Origin: an uncultured Tenacibaculum sp.
GTDB lineage: Bacteria; Bacteroidota; Bacteroidia; Flavobacteriales; Flavobacteriaceae
Reading direction: 5' to 3'
NCBI RefSeq assembly: GCF_947494125.1
Contig: NZ_CANLTU010000004.1
Location: forward strand, 186,001 to 250,000
Length of the DNA: 64,000 nt
This document shows, piece after piece, positions 31,308 through 45,581 of the stretch (its first letter is position 1; each line of letters begins with the position of its first letter). The notes beneath the pieces were generated by a model. It made no database searches. It was not told where the DNA came from and worked only from the letters and a program-made list of their open reading frames with translations. A program made the translations under genes and the position numbers.

Positions 31308-32558
31308 TTATAAAGGTTTATATTGAAAATCATTTCTCTTACTATAACTAGTGATTCTTAAATTATCCATTTGTTTGAATACAAGAAGCCAGTATATAAT
31401 TTCAACAGTATATCCTGTCAAATTTGAAGAAAATATATTTACCAATAAAATACCAAAAATAATTATTGCTAATTCAAAATATCGCTTTTTAAAAATAGTA
31501 AAGAGAATAAGAGTAAGGTTAAATAAAATCCAAAAAAGGAAAATGAATATCCCACTATCATATAATAATGCTAAATGAAAATTTTCTACATAAACCCCAA
31601 ACCCCATTCCTGGTTCAAGTTCCATATTTGCAAAACCAACACCTTTTCCAAATAAGATTGTTATAAAATTGTCATTCCCTAAATTATCTATTAATTGTGT
31701 TATAGAACCTAACCTTGCTGTATAACTATGCTCCTTTAATGTAACAATCGATAATATATCATCCAATTTACCTGTAAGAACAACTGCAAACGCAAAAACA
31801 AAACTTGATAACAAAATTTTTAAGGTTTTCTTGTGGTAAATCAAGTTATAACAAATAACAACAAAAAGCATTACATATGAAGATCTACTTCCCATAACTA
31901 TCATAGGTATTATAGATATAATCACAAGAAAATAAAACATTTTAGTTTTTTTATTTTCATAATAAAAAAAAGACAAAAAGCTTACAAGTTCAATAGAAAA
32001 AATAATTGGAGTACTAAGGTTTGACGGTCTAAAACTTTGTCCTCCATATGCAAATAAATGTTCAAATTCAGTACCAGAATAAATATTAACCACTCCAAAA
32101 AAGGAATAATCAATAACAGTTCTGTAATAAACTATAATTAAGTTTACAATAAAATAAGGCACTAAAAGTTGGGAGAATTTTAAATTATTTTTTTTTGAAT
32201 AAATGAAAGAATAATATATAACAAACGGTATTACAATAAATCTATAAATTGAAAGAATTATTTGAAATCCTGATAATGACACCAACAATACTTGTAGTAA
32301 GATCAAAACACTAACTAAAGCCCAAATTACAATATGCTTAGTTTTAATTAAACTATCTTTAACAAGATGTATGGATAACATTAATATTATTAAGGCTATT
32401 AACAAGTATGAGCCTGAACGAAAATTTGCATTTATAACAGGTGATAAACTTGTTGCTAAAGCAAAAAACATTGCAGAATAATAAGGTTTGCTATAAAGAG
32501 TTTTTAGTATCATTATAATTAATACTAAAAAGACAACAACACTAAGAAAAGCAAGCAT
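31308..32558 (-). CDS. O-antigen polymerase / ligase-like (Wzy candidate)
   Basis: Multi-TM protein, large loop containing GKGVGFANMELEPGMGFGVYVENFHLALLYDSGIF; position in operon. Confidence 0.72.
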   Translation of the reverse strand: MLAFLSVVVFLVLIIMILKTLYSKPYYSAMFFALATSLSPVINANFRSGSYLLIALIILMLSIHLVKDSLIKTKHIVIWALVSVLILLQVLLVSLSGFQIILSIYRFIVIPFVIYYSFIYSKKNNLKFSQLLVPYFIVNLIIVYYRTVIDYSFFGVVNIYSGTEFEHLFAYGGQSFRPSNLSTPIIFSIELVSFLSFFYYENKKTKMFYFLVIISIIPMIVMGSRSSYVMLFVVICYNLIYHKKTLKILLSSFVFAFAVVLTGKLDDILSIVTLKEHSYTARLGSITQLIDNLGNDNFITILFGKGVGFANMELEPGMGFGVYVENFHLALLYDSGIFIFLFWILFNLTLILFTIFKKRYFELAIIIFGILLVNIFSSNLTGYTVEIIYWLLVFKQMDNLRITSYSKRNDFQYKPL

Positions 32559-32570
32559 ATTAGTTCTTTT

Positions 32571-33665
32571 TTAAAAATCTCTTAAAATAATTTTAGATAT
32601 ATCTAATGACCGTTCCTTCCAAGAATTAATTTTAAGAAAATTAGTTCTCTCTTCTTTTGATTTAACAGATAAGTTTCCAAGCATTAAATTATTTATTAAC
32701 TGTAAAAAATCTTCATCATCATTATAAGCATAAACAAATTCATTAAACTGTTCAATTTCCTTATAATTACATGTTATTACCGGTTTTCCTGCAAATATAT
32801 ATTCATATAATTTTACTGGATTCACAGATAATATTAAATCATTAACTATGAACGGCATAATTAATGCATCCGCTTTTGCCATAAAAAGAGGCAACTCAAC
32901 ATGTGCTTTTGCTCCTAGGTGAATAATTCGGTTGTGAGTAGGTATTTCACTCCCTAAAGGACCAATCAAAATGAGTCTTAATTCAGAAAAATCATCTAAC
33001 GCTTTTTGAATGATCTCAAAGTTTAACCACTCAGATATTGTACCTATGTACATAATATCTACATACGCTTTTTTGAGTGGATAACTTATTTCTTTATTAA
33101 GCAAATTCTTGTGCAAAAAATTTTGGTCAATTGCATTATTTATTAAATGAATATTTTTTTTAATTCCATATCGCTTATATATTACCTGTTTTAACCAATT
33201 AGATGAAACAATTATATTATTAGCTCTTTCAACGAACTTCTTTTCCTTATTAATAATTTTTGAAGCTTCTGGTTCTTTCTTATATTTAGGAAATTCACAT
33301 ACATCATCCATGCAGTCATAAACTAAATTTAGTTTAATATCTATTATGTCCGAAATACTTGAATAATCAATAGCACTACTCATCCAAAGGCAGTCAACAT
33401 TCTTTAAATATTTTTTGACATATTGTCTATAAATAAATCTATTTAACTTTGCAATAATTTGAAATCTACTTAATGGAAATTGGAATATACCAATACAATT
33501 ATTTGGAATCGTTGATCTTGTCAAGAAGTCTGTAAGTGATTTTTTATATAATATAGTTACGTCAAAATATTCATTTAAGTTTTCTGCTAAAAAGTGCGGT
33601 CTTTGCTTTATCCAATACCAACTAACATGCATTATATATAGCATTTTTCTTTTACTATGTTCCAT
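32571..33665 (-). CDS. Glycosyltransferase (GT-B, GT1/GT4-like)
   Basis: MHVSWYWIKQRPHFLAENL, VYDCMDDVCEF, MYIGTISEWLNFEII, NPVKLYEYIFAGKPVI. Confidence 0.82.
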   Translation of the reverse strand: MEHSKRKMLYIMHVSWYWIKQRPHFLAENLNEYFDVTILYKKSLTDFLTRSTIPNNCIGIFQFPLSRFQIIAKLNRFIYRQYVKKYLKNVDCLWMSSAIDYSSISDIIDIKLNLVYDCMDDVCEFPKYKKEPEASKIINKEKKFVERANNIIVSSNWLKQVIYKRYGIKKNIHLINNAIDQNFLHKNLLNKEISYPLKKAYVDIMYIGTISEWLNFEIIQKALDDFSELRLILIGPLGSEIPTHNRIIHLGAKAHVELPLFMAKADALIMPFIVNDLILSVNPVKLYEYIFAGKPVITCNYKEIEQFNEFVYAYNDDEDFLQLINNLMLGNLSVKSKEERTNFLKINSWKERSLDISKIILRDF

Positions 33666-33692
33666 TTTTGTAAAATATTAATTATGATTTGA

Positions 33693-35033
33693 TTACATTC
33701 TATCTAAATACTTAACTGTAAAAACTGATTGAATAATAGTGTGTATCAAGTAAGATATCAAAAAACTATAAGCTAAACCTTTTGCTCCATATCCTAATTT
33801 TAATAAAATAAATGTACTTATCAATAAGACTGCACCCCAAATTGAATTAAAAATAAACCCAATCCACATTTTACCTTTTCCAGCTATTGCTTGTCCAACA
33901 ACTCCATTAATTGAAATTAAAACAGTAGAAAATGCCAATATTATAAGAATAATATTTCCCTCAGCAAAACCTTTCCCATAAGTATTCATGATTATAGAAG
34001 AAAAGAGAGAGATTCCAATTGCCATAATCAATGAAATTATAAAATTAATTATAACATTTAGTTTCAAGATACGCATAAATTGTTGTCGGTCGGTAGAACC
34101 CGACAAAAGTGGTAATACAATCTGAGAAAGGACAACAGGTACAAAAAGAATGGCACTCTTCCATTGATTAGCCGCAGAAAACATAGCCATTTCATCAAAA
34201 CCTTTTGGTTCATTCACTAACATTGCATTACATGCCCAAATAATAGGACTCACCATTAATCCAGAAAGAAGAGCTGGCAAACTAAATTTATAAAGAATTG
34301 GCCATTCATTTAATGCTTTTTTAAATTGGATAGTAATCCCAAATTTAAAAGATTCTCTCCGAACCGCTACAAAATTAAGTACCCACAAAATTAAAAAATT
34401 TAACCCAAAACCAATTACAGATCCAGGTAAACCAAAAACAAAAGTAAAGCCAATTTGAATTGGAAAAACCAGAATTACTGATATAATATTAACCTTAGCT
34501 ATAATCTTGAAAGACTCAAAACCTGCAAGTATACCTGTTTGTGCTCCGTTTAGCGAACTAAAAAAAAGTATAAATGCACTCAAGCGAATTTCATTAACCA
34601 AGTGGGCTGCATTTATAGTTTTTTCCGCTAAAAATGGTGCGGAAATTAATAAAAAAACAGCAATAACACCTCCCGTAGCTCCTGCAAAAAGGGATGTAAG
34701 TCCAATAATTTTCCCTGCTTTATCTTTATCTTTTATCTTAAATTCAGCGATATATTTGGTTGCTGTCAAGCCTAATCCAAAACCCGCAAAAACTGTAAAC
34801 ATATTTACCGTAGAACGAATAATTCCTAATTCTCCAAATTCTGTTTTCCCTAATATTCGCGCAACAACTATCGAAGCTACTAACATTAATCCTTGTGAAA
34901 GAACTGAACCTGTTAGAGACCATAAAGCTCCACTAGCAATTCGCCTTCCTATATCTGATTCTTCAACTCTATTCCAAAACTTTTTAAGAACCTTTGGAAG
35001 AATCGAATATATTTTAACTCCTATATTATTCAA
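33693..35033 (-). CDS. wzx: Oligosaccharide flippase (Wzx), TTG start
   Basis: 12+ TM MATE/MVF-like protein: GALWSLTGSVLSQGLMLVASIVVARILGKTEFGELGII. Confidence 0.85.
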   Translation of the reverse strand: MNNIGVKIYSILPKVLKKFWNRVEESDIGRRIASGALWSLTGSVLSQGLMLVASIVVARILGKTEFGELGIIRSTVNMFTVFAGFGLGLTATKYIAEFKIKDKDKAGKIIGLTSLFAGATGGVIAVFLLISAPFLAEKTINAAHLVNEIRLSAFILFFSSLNGAQTGILAGFESFKIIAKVNIISVILVFPIQIGFTFVFGLPGSVIGFGLNFLILWVLNFVAVRRESFKFGITIQFKKALNEWPILYKFSLPALLSGLMVSPIIWACNAMLVNEPKGFDEMAMFSAANQWKSAILFVPVVLSQIVLPLLSGSTDRQQFMRILKLNVIINFIISLIMAIGISLFSSIIMNTYGKGFAEGNIILIILAFSTVLISINGVVGQAIAGKGKMWIGFIFNSIWGAVLLISTFILLKLGYGAKGLAYSFLISYLIHTIIQSVFTVKYLDRM

Positions 35034-35035
35034 AA

Positions 35036-35129
35036 CTATTTATTAGATGATTTAGATTTTTTACCTGCAAAGAAATTACTTAATTTAAGTAATGTATCTA
35101 TCTGTTTTTTTAGTTCACTAAACGCTACA
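35036..35129 (-). pseudogene. C-terminal coding remnant of a deleted gene
   Basis: Minus-strand YVAFSELKKQIDTLLKLSNFFAGKKSKSSNK* with no start codon, stop 2 bp before the wzx TTG. Confidence 0.4.
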
Positions 35130-35166
35130 TATCATTGGTAAAGGTAAGATTAATCAATATTAAAAA

Positions 35167-36018
35167 TTATTTTAAACAAAGTCTTAATGAGTCTTTCCAA
35201 TATGGTATTTCTATATTATATTGTTCTATAATCTTTCTTTTGCTTAATATAGAATATAATGGTCTTTTTGCTGCTGTAGGATATTGGTTTGTCTCAATAG
35301 GATTCACTTTAATATCAATTCCAGAACATTCAAAGATTGCCTTTGCAAAATCATACCAACTACAAATACCCTGATTTGAAAAATGATACACTTCTACCTC
35401 TTTATTTTGTAATTGAGGTAAAATTTCAAGAATAATTCTTGCTAAATCTTTAGCGTATGTGGGAGTACCGACTTGATCAGCTATAACAGATAACTCATCT
35501 CTTTCACTCCCCAATCTTAGCATTGTTTTTACAAAATTATTACCATAATTAGAATACACCCATGACGTTCTAATAATAATAGAGTTTTCTGGAGCAATTT
35601 CCTGAACTGCTACTTCTCCTGCCGCTTTTGTTATTCCATAAACAGTTTGTGGGTTTGTAGCATCTGATTCTAAATAAGGTCTGTTTTGGATTCCATCAAA
35701 CACATAATCTGTAGAGATTTGAATTAATTTAATTTTTAAGTCTTTGGCAATTCTAGCAAAATTCTTAACAGCCAAATGATTTACCTCATCATTCAGTTCC
35801 TTTTCTCCTTCAGCTTTATCGACAGCAGTATAAGCTGCACAATTAACAATCACTTCAATTTCATTGTTTATAATGAAATTTTTCACTAAAGAATGATTTG
35901 TAATATCTAACTCTTTTGAATCTGTAAAATAAAAAACATGCTCATAATACTTACTCTGAAAATCTTTCAATTCAGAGCCTAATTGGCCACTTCCTCCTGT
36001 AACTAATATCTTAGACAT
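35167..36018 (-). CDS. rfbD: dTDP-4-dehydrorhamnose reductase
   Basis: KILVTGGSGQLGSEL, STDYVFDG, VYGITKAAGE; start trimmed from 36057 to ATG 36018 (8-bp overlap with rfbC). Confidence 0.93.
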   Translation of the reverse strand: MSKILVTGGSGQLGSELKDFQSKYYEHVFYFTDSKELDITNHSLVKNFIINNEIEVIVNCAAYTAVDKAEGEKELNDEVNHLAVKNFARIAKDLKIKLIQISTDYVFDGIQNRPYLESDATNPQTVYGITKAAGEVAVQEIAPENSIIIRTSWVYSNYGNNFVKTMLRLGSERDELSVIADQVGTPTYAKDLARIILEILPQLQNKEVEVYHFSNQGICSWYDFAKAIFECSGIDIKVNPIETNQYPTAAKRPLYSILSKRKIIEQYNIEIPYWKDSLRLCLK

Positions 36019-36586
36019 ACAATTTATCTTTGAAATTAAAATAGGATGCCTTTTCAAAAACAGGTTGTTTCGTATCTTTTTCTGACAACTTCATTACTTC
36101 TATAGGAATCCCCCAATCAATATTTAAAAAATCATCATCAAATGCAATTCCTCTATCACATTCTGGATTGTAGAAATTATCTACTTTATATGCAAAAGTA
36201 GCTTCCTCACTTAATACTAAAAAACCATGAGCAAACCCTCTAGGAACTAATAGTTGTTTTTTATTTTCTCCTGTCAATTCAACTGCAACATGCTTTCCAA
36301 ATGTAGGAGACCCTTTTCTAATATCAACAGCTACATCTAATACACTACCTGTAATTACTCTAACTAATTTTGTTTGTGCATACGGTGCTAATTGATAGTG
36401 AAGTCCTCTTAAAACTCCATACGATGATTTTGACTCATTATCTTGACAAAAATCTATATCAAACCCTAAAAAAGCATCTAGCTTGTCTTCTCGAAATGTT
36501 TCTGTAAAATACCCACGCTCATCACCAAAAATTTGAGGTTCACAAATCACTACATCAGGTATTTCTGTTCTTGTAAATCTCATCAC
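36011..36586 (-). CDS. rfbC: dTDP-4-dehydrorhamnose 3,5-epimerase
   Basis: PQIFGDERGYFTETF, GVLRGLHYQ, VPRGFAHGFLVLSE. Confidence 0.95.
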   Translation of the reverse strand: MMRFTRTEIPDVVICEPQIFGDERGYFTETFREDKLDAFLGFDIDFCQDNESKSSYGVLRGLHYQLAPYAQTKLVRVITGSVLDVAVDIRKGSPTFGKHVAVELTGENKKQLLVPRGFAHGFLVLSEEATFAYKVDNFYNPECDRGIAFDDDFLNIDWGIPIEVMKLSEKDTKQPVFEKASYFNFKDKLYV

Positions 36587-37461
36587 TAATTTTTTACCCT
36601 ATTAATTAAATATTGTCCATAACCATTTTTCTTTAATGGTTCTGCTAACACTAATAATTCTTCTTTAGAAATATACCCCATTTCAAAAGCAATTTCCTCA
36701 ATACAAGCTATTTTTAACCCTTGTCTATTTTCTATTGCTTGAATATAGTTTGAAGCTTCTAACAGTGATTCATGAGTACCTGTGTCTAACCAAGCATATC
36801 CTCTCCCCATTAACTCCACTTTTAGATTACCTTTATCTAAGTAAGCTTGATTTATCGAAGTAATTTCTAACTCACCTCTATCACTTGGTTTCACCTTCTT
36901 AGCTATTCCTATAACCGAATTTGGATAAAAATATAAACCAACAACGGCATGGTTACTTTTTGGATTTTTGGGTTTTTCTTCAATACTCAATGCACTTCCT
37001 TCTTTATTAAAGTCTACAACCCCATAACGTTCTGGATCCTGCACATAATAACCAAAAACAGTAGCCATTTTTTCTTCTTCAACATTTCTCAGAGAGGATG
37101 CTAGTAATTTTGTAAATCCATGGCCATAAAAAATATTATCTCCTAATACCAAGCACACATCATCATTACCTATAAAATCTTCGCCTAAAATAAACGCTTG
37201 AGCAAGTCCATCTGGCGAGGGTTGCACCTTATATAAAAACTTCATTCCCAACTCCTCACCTGTTCCCAATAATTTAATGAAATTTGGTAAATCATCTGGT
37301 GTCGAAATTATCAATACTTCTTTAATACCTGCCAGCATTAATACTGACAAAGGGTAATAAATCATCGGTTTATCGTTAATAGGTAACAACTGTTTTGAAA
37401 CAGCCTTTGTTAATGGATACAACCTAGTTCCTGAGCCTCCCGCTAAAATAATTCCTTTCAT
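36586..37461 (-). CDS. rfbA: Glucose-1-phosphate thymidylyltransferase
   Basis: [44 protein letters not shown]. Confidence 0.96.
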   Translation of the reverse strand: MKGIILAGGSGTRLYPLTKAVSKQLLPINDKPMIYYPLSVLMLAGIKEVLIISTPDDLPNFIKLLGTGEELGMKFLYKVQPSPDGLAQAFILGEDFIGNDDVCLVLGDNIFYGHGFTKLLASSLRNVEEEKMATVFGYYVQDPERYGVVDFNKEGSALSIEEKPKNPKSNHAVVGLYFYPNSVIGIAKKVKPSDRGELEITSINQAYLDKGNLKVELMGRGYAWLDTGTHESLLEASNYIQAIENRQGLKIACIEEIAFEMGYISKEELLVLAEPLKKNGYGQYLINRVKN

Positions 37462-37463
37462 AT

Positions 37464-38513
37464 TTACTTGTATTGTTTTTTATAATATTTTTCATACTCT
37501 CCACTTACAATACGCTTCATCCATCCTTCATTATCAAGGTACCAATCAATTGTCTTAGACAAACCTTCTTCAAAAGTAACGGAAGGCTTCCACCCCAACT
37601 CTTTACTTATTTTTGAAGCATCAATAGCATAGCGCAAGTCGTGCCCTGGACGATCTTTTACATAAGTAATTAGTTTTTCGCTTTCTCCTTTATCTCTTCC
37701 AAGTTTTTCATCCATCTGAAGGCATAATAATTTAATCAAGTTAATATTTTGCCATTCATTAAAACCGCCAATATTATACGTTTCTTCATTTTTTCCTTTG
37801 TGAAAAATCAAATCTATTGCAATGGCATGATCTACAACGTATAACCAATCACGTGTGTATTTACCATCTCCATAAACAGGTAATGCTTTATTCTTTATTA
37901 TATTATTAATAAACAATGGAATTAACTTTTCTGGAAATTGATTACCTCCATAATTATTTGAACAATTAGAAATCACATATGGTAATCCATATGTTTCTCC
38001 ATAAGCTCTTACAAAATGATCAGAACTTGCCTTACTAGCAGAATAAGGTGAATTAGGGTCATAAGAAGTTGTTTCAGTAAACAACCCAGTTTCTCCAAGT
38101 GTTCCGTATACTTCGTCAGTACTTATATGGTAAAACAATTTGTTTTCCCATTTATCTTGCCACAATTCTTTGAAAGCATTCAACAATACCATAGTTCCCA
38201 ATATATTAGTTTTCGCAAATGCCAATGGATCTGATATAGACCTATCCACATGAGATTCAGCGGCTAAATGTATAACACTATCAAATTTATACTTTCTAAA
38301 AAGTTTTCTTATAAAAACTTCATCAGTTATATCACCTTTAATAAAAGTGTAATTAGATCTATTTTCTATGTCTGTTAAGTTTTCTAAATTACCAGCATAC
38401 GTAAGCAAATCTATATTATAGACCTCATACTCATGGTATTTATTTACAATAAGTCGTACAACATGAGAACCTATAAAACCTGCTCCTCCTGTAATTAATA
38501 TTTTTTTACTCAT
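37464..38513 (-). CDS. rfbB: dTDP-glucose 4,6-dehydratase
   Basis: [48 protein letters not shown]. Confidence 0.96.
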   Translation of the reverse strand: MSKKILITGGAGFIGSHVVRLIVNKYHEYEVYNIDLLTYAGNLENLTDIENRSNYTFIKGDITDEVFIRKLFRKYKFDSVIHLAAESHVDRSISDPLAFAKTNILGTMVLLNAFKELWQDKWENKLFYHISTDEVYGTLGETGLFTETTSYDPNSPYSASKASSDHFVRAYGETYGLPYVISNCSNNYGGNQFPEKLIPLFINNIIKNKALPVYGDGKYTRDWLYVVDHAIAIDLIFHKGKNEETYNIGGFNEWQNINLIKLLCLQMDEKLGRDKGESEKLITYVKDRPGHDLRYAIDASKISKELGWKPSVTFEEGLSKTIDWYLDNEGWMKRIVSGEYEKYYKKQYK

Positions 38514-38683
38514 ATTTAAATTATGATTTTATTTCACAGTAAACTATTACTATTTTCAAACATTATTCTTTAATTGAAAATACTAATATCGCCTGTAACT
38601 TAGATTATAACGTTTATATTTTTAATCTAACCTTATTTATACTCTATAGAATTTCAATACAATTTAGTATAGTCATTATTTTT

Positions 38684-39819
38684 TTACTTACTCATTTCTA
38701 ACCCTTTAATAAAGTTAACAATTTTAGCACAAGCTGTTCCATCTCCATAAGGATTATGTAACTTACTCATTGAAACATAATCTTCTTTATTATTCAATAA
38801 TTTCTGTGCTTCTGAAACTATTTTTTCTGTATTTGTACCAACTAATAAAACCGTACCAACTTCTACAGCTTCTGGTCTTTCTGTTGTGTTTCTCATTACC
38901 AAAACAGGTTTTCCCAAACTTGGTGCTTCTTCTTGCACACCACCACTATCAGTAATTATTAAATATGATTGATTCATTAACCACACAAAAGAAGGGTATG
39001 ATAATGGTGAAATTAATTTAATATTATTAACTCCGTCTAATAATTCATAAACAGGTCTTTGTACATTCGGATTTAAATGTACTGGGTAAATTATTTGAGC
39101 ATCAGGATTTTTTTCTGCTATCAGTTTTAATGCAGAGCAAATATTTACAAATCCTTGTCCATGATTTTCTCTCCTATGTCCAGTAACTAAAACCAACTTC
39201 TTAGAACTATTTACAACATCTTTTAGCATAGTAACTTCATTATCTGAATAAGAATCTGAAGTAACTTTATCTGAACTAAAATGTAATGCATCTATAACTG
39301 TATTACCAGTTATTAAAATATTTTCTTTTGAAATGTTTTCGTTTAATAAATTCTTTTCTGAAGTTGTTGTTGGAGAAAAATGATAATCACAAATACTTCC
39401 TGCTACACTTCTATTTACTTCTTCTGGAAAAGGTGAACGCTTATTAAATGTTCTTAAACCTGCTTCTACATGACAAACTTTTGCTCCTGAATAAAATGCA
39501 GCAATACTAGATGCCATTGTAGTTGTTGTATCTCCATGAACATATACATAATCTGGTTTAAATTCTTCAAGAATTGGTTTTAAACCTGTAATTATATCTG
39601 CTGTTAAGCCATATAAATTTTGATTCGGTTTCATCAAATTCATATCATAATCTGGAGTAATCTCAAAAAAATCTAAAACCTGATCTAACATTTCTCTATG
39701 CTGAGCCGTAATACAAACTTTCGTTTCAAACACATCAGAATTTTTAAAAAACTCCTTAACAAGAGGTGCCATTTTTATTGCTTCTGGTCTTGTACCAAAA
39801 ATTATTAAATTTTTCTTTT

Positions 39820-39823
<4 letters not shown>
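38684..39823 (-). CDS. wecB: UDP-N-acetylglucosamine 2-epimerase (non-hydrolysing; WecB/WbpI family)
   Basis: IIFGTRPEAIKMAPLV, HVEAGLRT, PFPEEVNR, VTGHRREN, TDSGGVQEEAPSLGKPVLV. Confidence 0.92.
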
Positions 39824-43354
<3,531 letters not shown>

Positions 43355-43370
43355 CTCTTATACCTAATAA

Positions 43371-43453
43371 AATAGCTTACGAAATTACAAAAAACATCAT
43401 AACAAAACATCATATAACAAAAAGTCTTCATCTTTAAAAGATGAAGACTTTTT
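43371..43453. repeat. Direct repeat copy A (~83 bp) containing a terminator hairpin
   Basis: aatagcttacgaaattacaaaaaacatcat (30 bp identical to copy B) ... gtcttcatctttaaaagatgaagac. Confidence 0.92.
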
Positions 43454-43498
43454 GTTATAACGGAAAAGACTCCTCTTTTCTCTTTTCTTCTTTAACAA

Positions 43499-44659
43499 CT
43501 ATTTCAATACATCAAATAAATATTGAATTTCCTCCTTAATCAAAACTTGTTGATTACCTACAAACAAACCATTTTCATGTAAATATTTTGCATTCTTTAA
43601 TTCTTTATGAATTTCATAGTCGAAATATTTCATTACTTCATTTTGAGTAAAATCCCCAGTTACAATAGGCCTACACTCAATTTCTTTATCATACAATTTA
43701 TTAACTAAGTCCTTTCTATTTAAATCTGATTCTGGTTTTATTATTAATGAAAATCCAAACCAAGAACTTTTACTTATTTCTTTTTGTATTATAAAATCTT
43801 TATGATCTTTAAATAACTCAACAAAAAATCCCGCATTCATCCTTCTATTCTCTATAAAAGAAGGTAATTTTTTTAATTGCTCAACCCCTATTGCTCCACT
43901 CATTTCAAGTGGTCTAACATTATATCCTGGAAGCACAAACCTAAATGACTCCTCAAACCAATCATCACTTTTATTAGATACTAAATTCTTTTTTGGCAAG
44001 TTTCTAGTCCAACCGTGTGCTCTGATCGATAACAAAATATGATACAATTCTTCATCATCTGTCGTTACAAAACCACCTTCCATTGTAGCCATATGATGAG
44101 AGAAAAATGTTGAAAAAGTTCCCATAACCCCAAAAGTACCTGCCTGCTTATTTTTATAAGTAGCTCCCATTGATTCACAGTTATCCTCTATAAGAAAAAT
44201 ATCTTTATCTTTTATAAGGTCGTTAATTTTATCAAAATCATTTGGGTTACCTAAAAGATTTACTACCATTATCATTTTAGTAGTCTCTGATATTGCTTCT
44301 TCTAAAGCTTCTAAATCATAATTCAAAGTTTCTAAATCTATATCTACAAACTTTAACTTTAGACCATATTGCTGTAAAGGAAAATAAGTCGTAGACCATG
44401 ATACCGCTGGGACTATTACCTCATCTCCTCTTTTTAACTTAGGATTCTTAGTAAAAAAAAGTGCTGCTACAGCTAATAAATTTGCGGTAGACCCAGAACT
44501 CGTCATTACACAATATTTTGTCTCAAGAAAATTAGAAAAGTCTTCTTCGAATTTTTTTACACTATCTCCCATAGTATAAATATCCTTATCTATTACAGAT
44601 TGTATTGCTCCTAATTCTTTCTCATCCCATGTTGAAGATGCTAACTTATACTGCTTCAT
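43499..44659 (-). CDS. PLP-dependent sugar 3-dehydratase, ColD-like (GDP-4-keto-6-deoxymannose 3-dehydratase candidate)
   Basis: DegT fold with FSHHMATMEGG where a catalytic Lys would normally be; adjacent to gmd and an Fcl/ColC homologue; start trimmed to ATG 44659. Confidence 0.78.
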   Translation of the reverse strand: MKQYKLASSTWDEKELGAIQSVIDKDIYTMGDSVKKFEEDFSNFLETKYCVMTSSGSTANLLAVAALFFTKNPKLKRGDEVIVPAVSWSTTYFPLQQYGLKLKFVDIDLETLNYDLEALEEAISETTKMIMVVNLLGNPNDFDKINDLIKDKDIFLIEDNCESMGATYKNKQAGTFGVMGTFSTFFSHHMATMEGGFVTTDDEELYHILLSIRAHGWTRNLPKKNLVSNKSDDWFEESFRFVLPGYNVRPLEMSGAIGVEQLKKLPSFIENRRMNAGFFVELFKDHKDFIIQKEISKSSWFGFSLIIKPESDLNRKDLVNKLYDKEIECRPIVTGDFTQNEVMKYFDYEIHKELKNAKYLHENGLFVGNQQVLIKEEIQYLFDVLK

Positions 44660-45578
44660 TGAACTCTTCTTTTTTGTAATATTCAAATGTTTTTTTTAAC
44701 CCTTCTTTTAAAGTTGTTTTAAACTCCCAGCCAAACTCTTTTAATTTTGAATCATCTATCAACTTTTGCTTCATTCCTATTGGCTTTGTTAAGTCATGTA
44801 CAAATTGCCCTTTATACCCTATAGTCTCAGCAACTTCTTTGTAATATTCATTTATTGAATAATCATGACCTAGACCAACGTTAATATTTTGCGGCATTGA
44901 TTTAAATTTATCAATGGCGTAAAAAATAAAATCTGCTAAATCCTCAGCATACATAAACTCTCTCCTCGCTAAACCATCTCCCCAAATATCAATCTCTTCA
45001 GCCTTAGTTAACTTAGCATCATAAATTTTTCTAATAACAGCGGGTATCATATGAGAATTCTTAGGGCTAAATTTATCATATTTACCGTATAAATTACATG
45101 GAATTACTGTTTTATAGTTTTTTGTGTTATCTTCTTTCATTATATATTCACATAATCTAGCAGACATTACTTTTGCAATTGCATAACCTTCATTTGTTGG
45201 CTCTAATTCCCCTTTTAAAATAAGATCTTCTGATAGTGGATTTTTAGCATTTCTAGGATACATACATGAACTTCCTAAATTAAGCAGATTCTCTACTCCA
45301 TTATTTTTAGCAGCCATTATTATATTCCTGCCCATATCTATATTGTCCACTAAAAAACTTACTGGCTCCGCAATATTAGCTTGAATACCTCCTACTTTTC
45401 CAGCCGCATGAATAATAAAATCTGGTTTATTCTCTTTTATATAATTATATACTGAGTCGTAATTCAACAAGTTTAACTCTTTACTTGTTGGCGCTAAAAA
45501 TTGATGTTTCGAAGCTTCGGAATATTCTAAAATATTTCTTCCCACCATTCCTGACGCTCCAGTTAACAATATCTTCAT
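44646..45578 (-). CDS. NAD-dependent epimerase/reductase: GDP-colitose synthase (ColC-like) or GDP-fucose synthase
   Basis: ILLTGASGMVGRNI, AAGKVGGIQAN, LGSSCMYPRNAKNPLSED, LEPTNEGYAIAKV, NSHMIPAVIRK. Confidence 0.82.
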   Translation of the reverse strand: MKILLTGASGMVGRNILEYSEASKHQFLAPTSKELNLLNYDSVYNYIKENKPDFIIHAAGKVGGIQANIAEPVSFLVDNIDMGRNIIMAAKNNGVENLLNLGSSCMYPRNAKNPLSEDLILKGELEPTNEGYAIAKVMSARLCEYIMKEDNTKNYKTVIPCNLYGKYDKFSPKNSHMIPAVIRKIYDAKLTKAEEIDIWGDGLARREFMYAEDLADFIFYAIDKFKSMPQNINVGLGHDYSINEYYKEVAETIGYKGQFVHDLTKPIGMKQKLIDDSKLKEFGWEFKTTLKEGLKKTFEYYKKEEFNEAV

Positions 45579-45581
45579 TCT

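Noticed and set aside
34507-35046. 179-aa + strand ORF
   Set aside because: Antisense to the well-supported Wzx flippase; composition typical of a shadow ORF.
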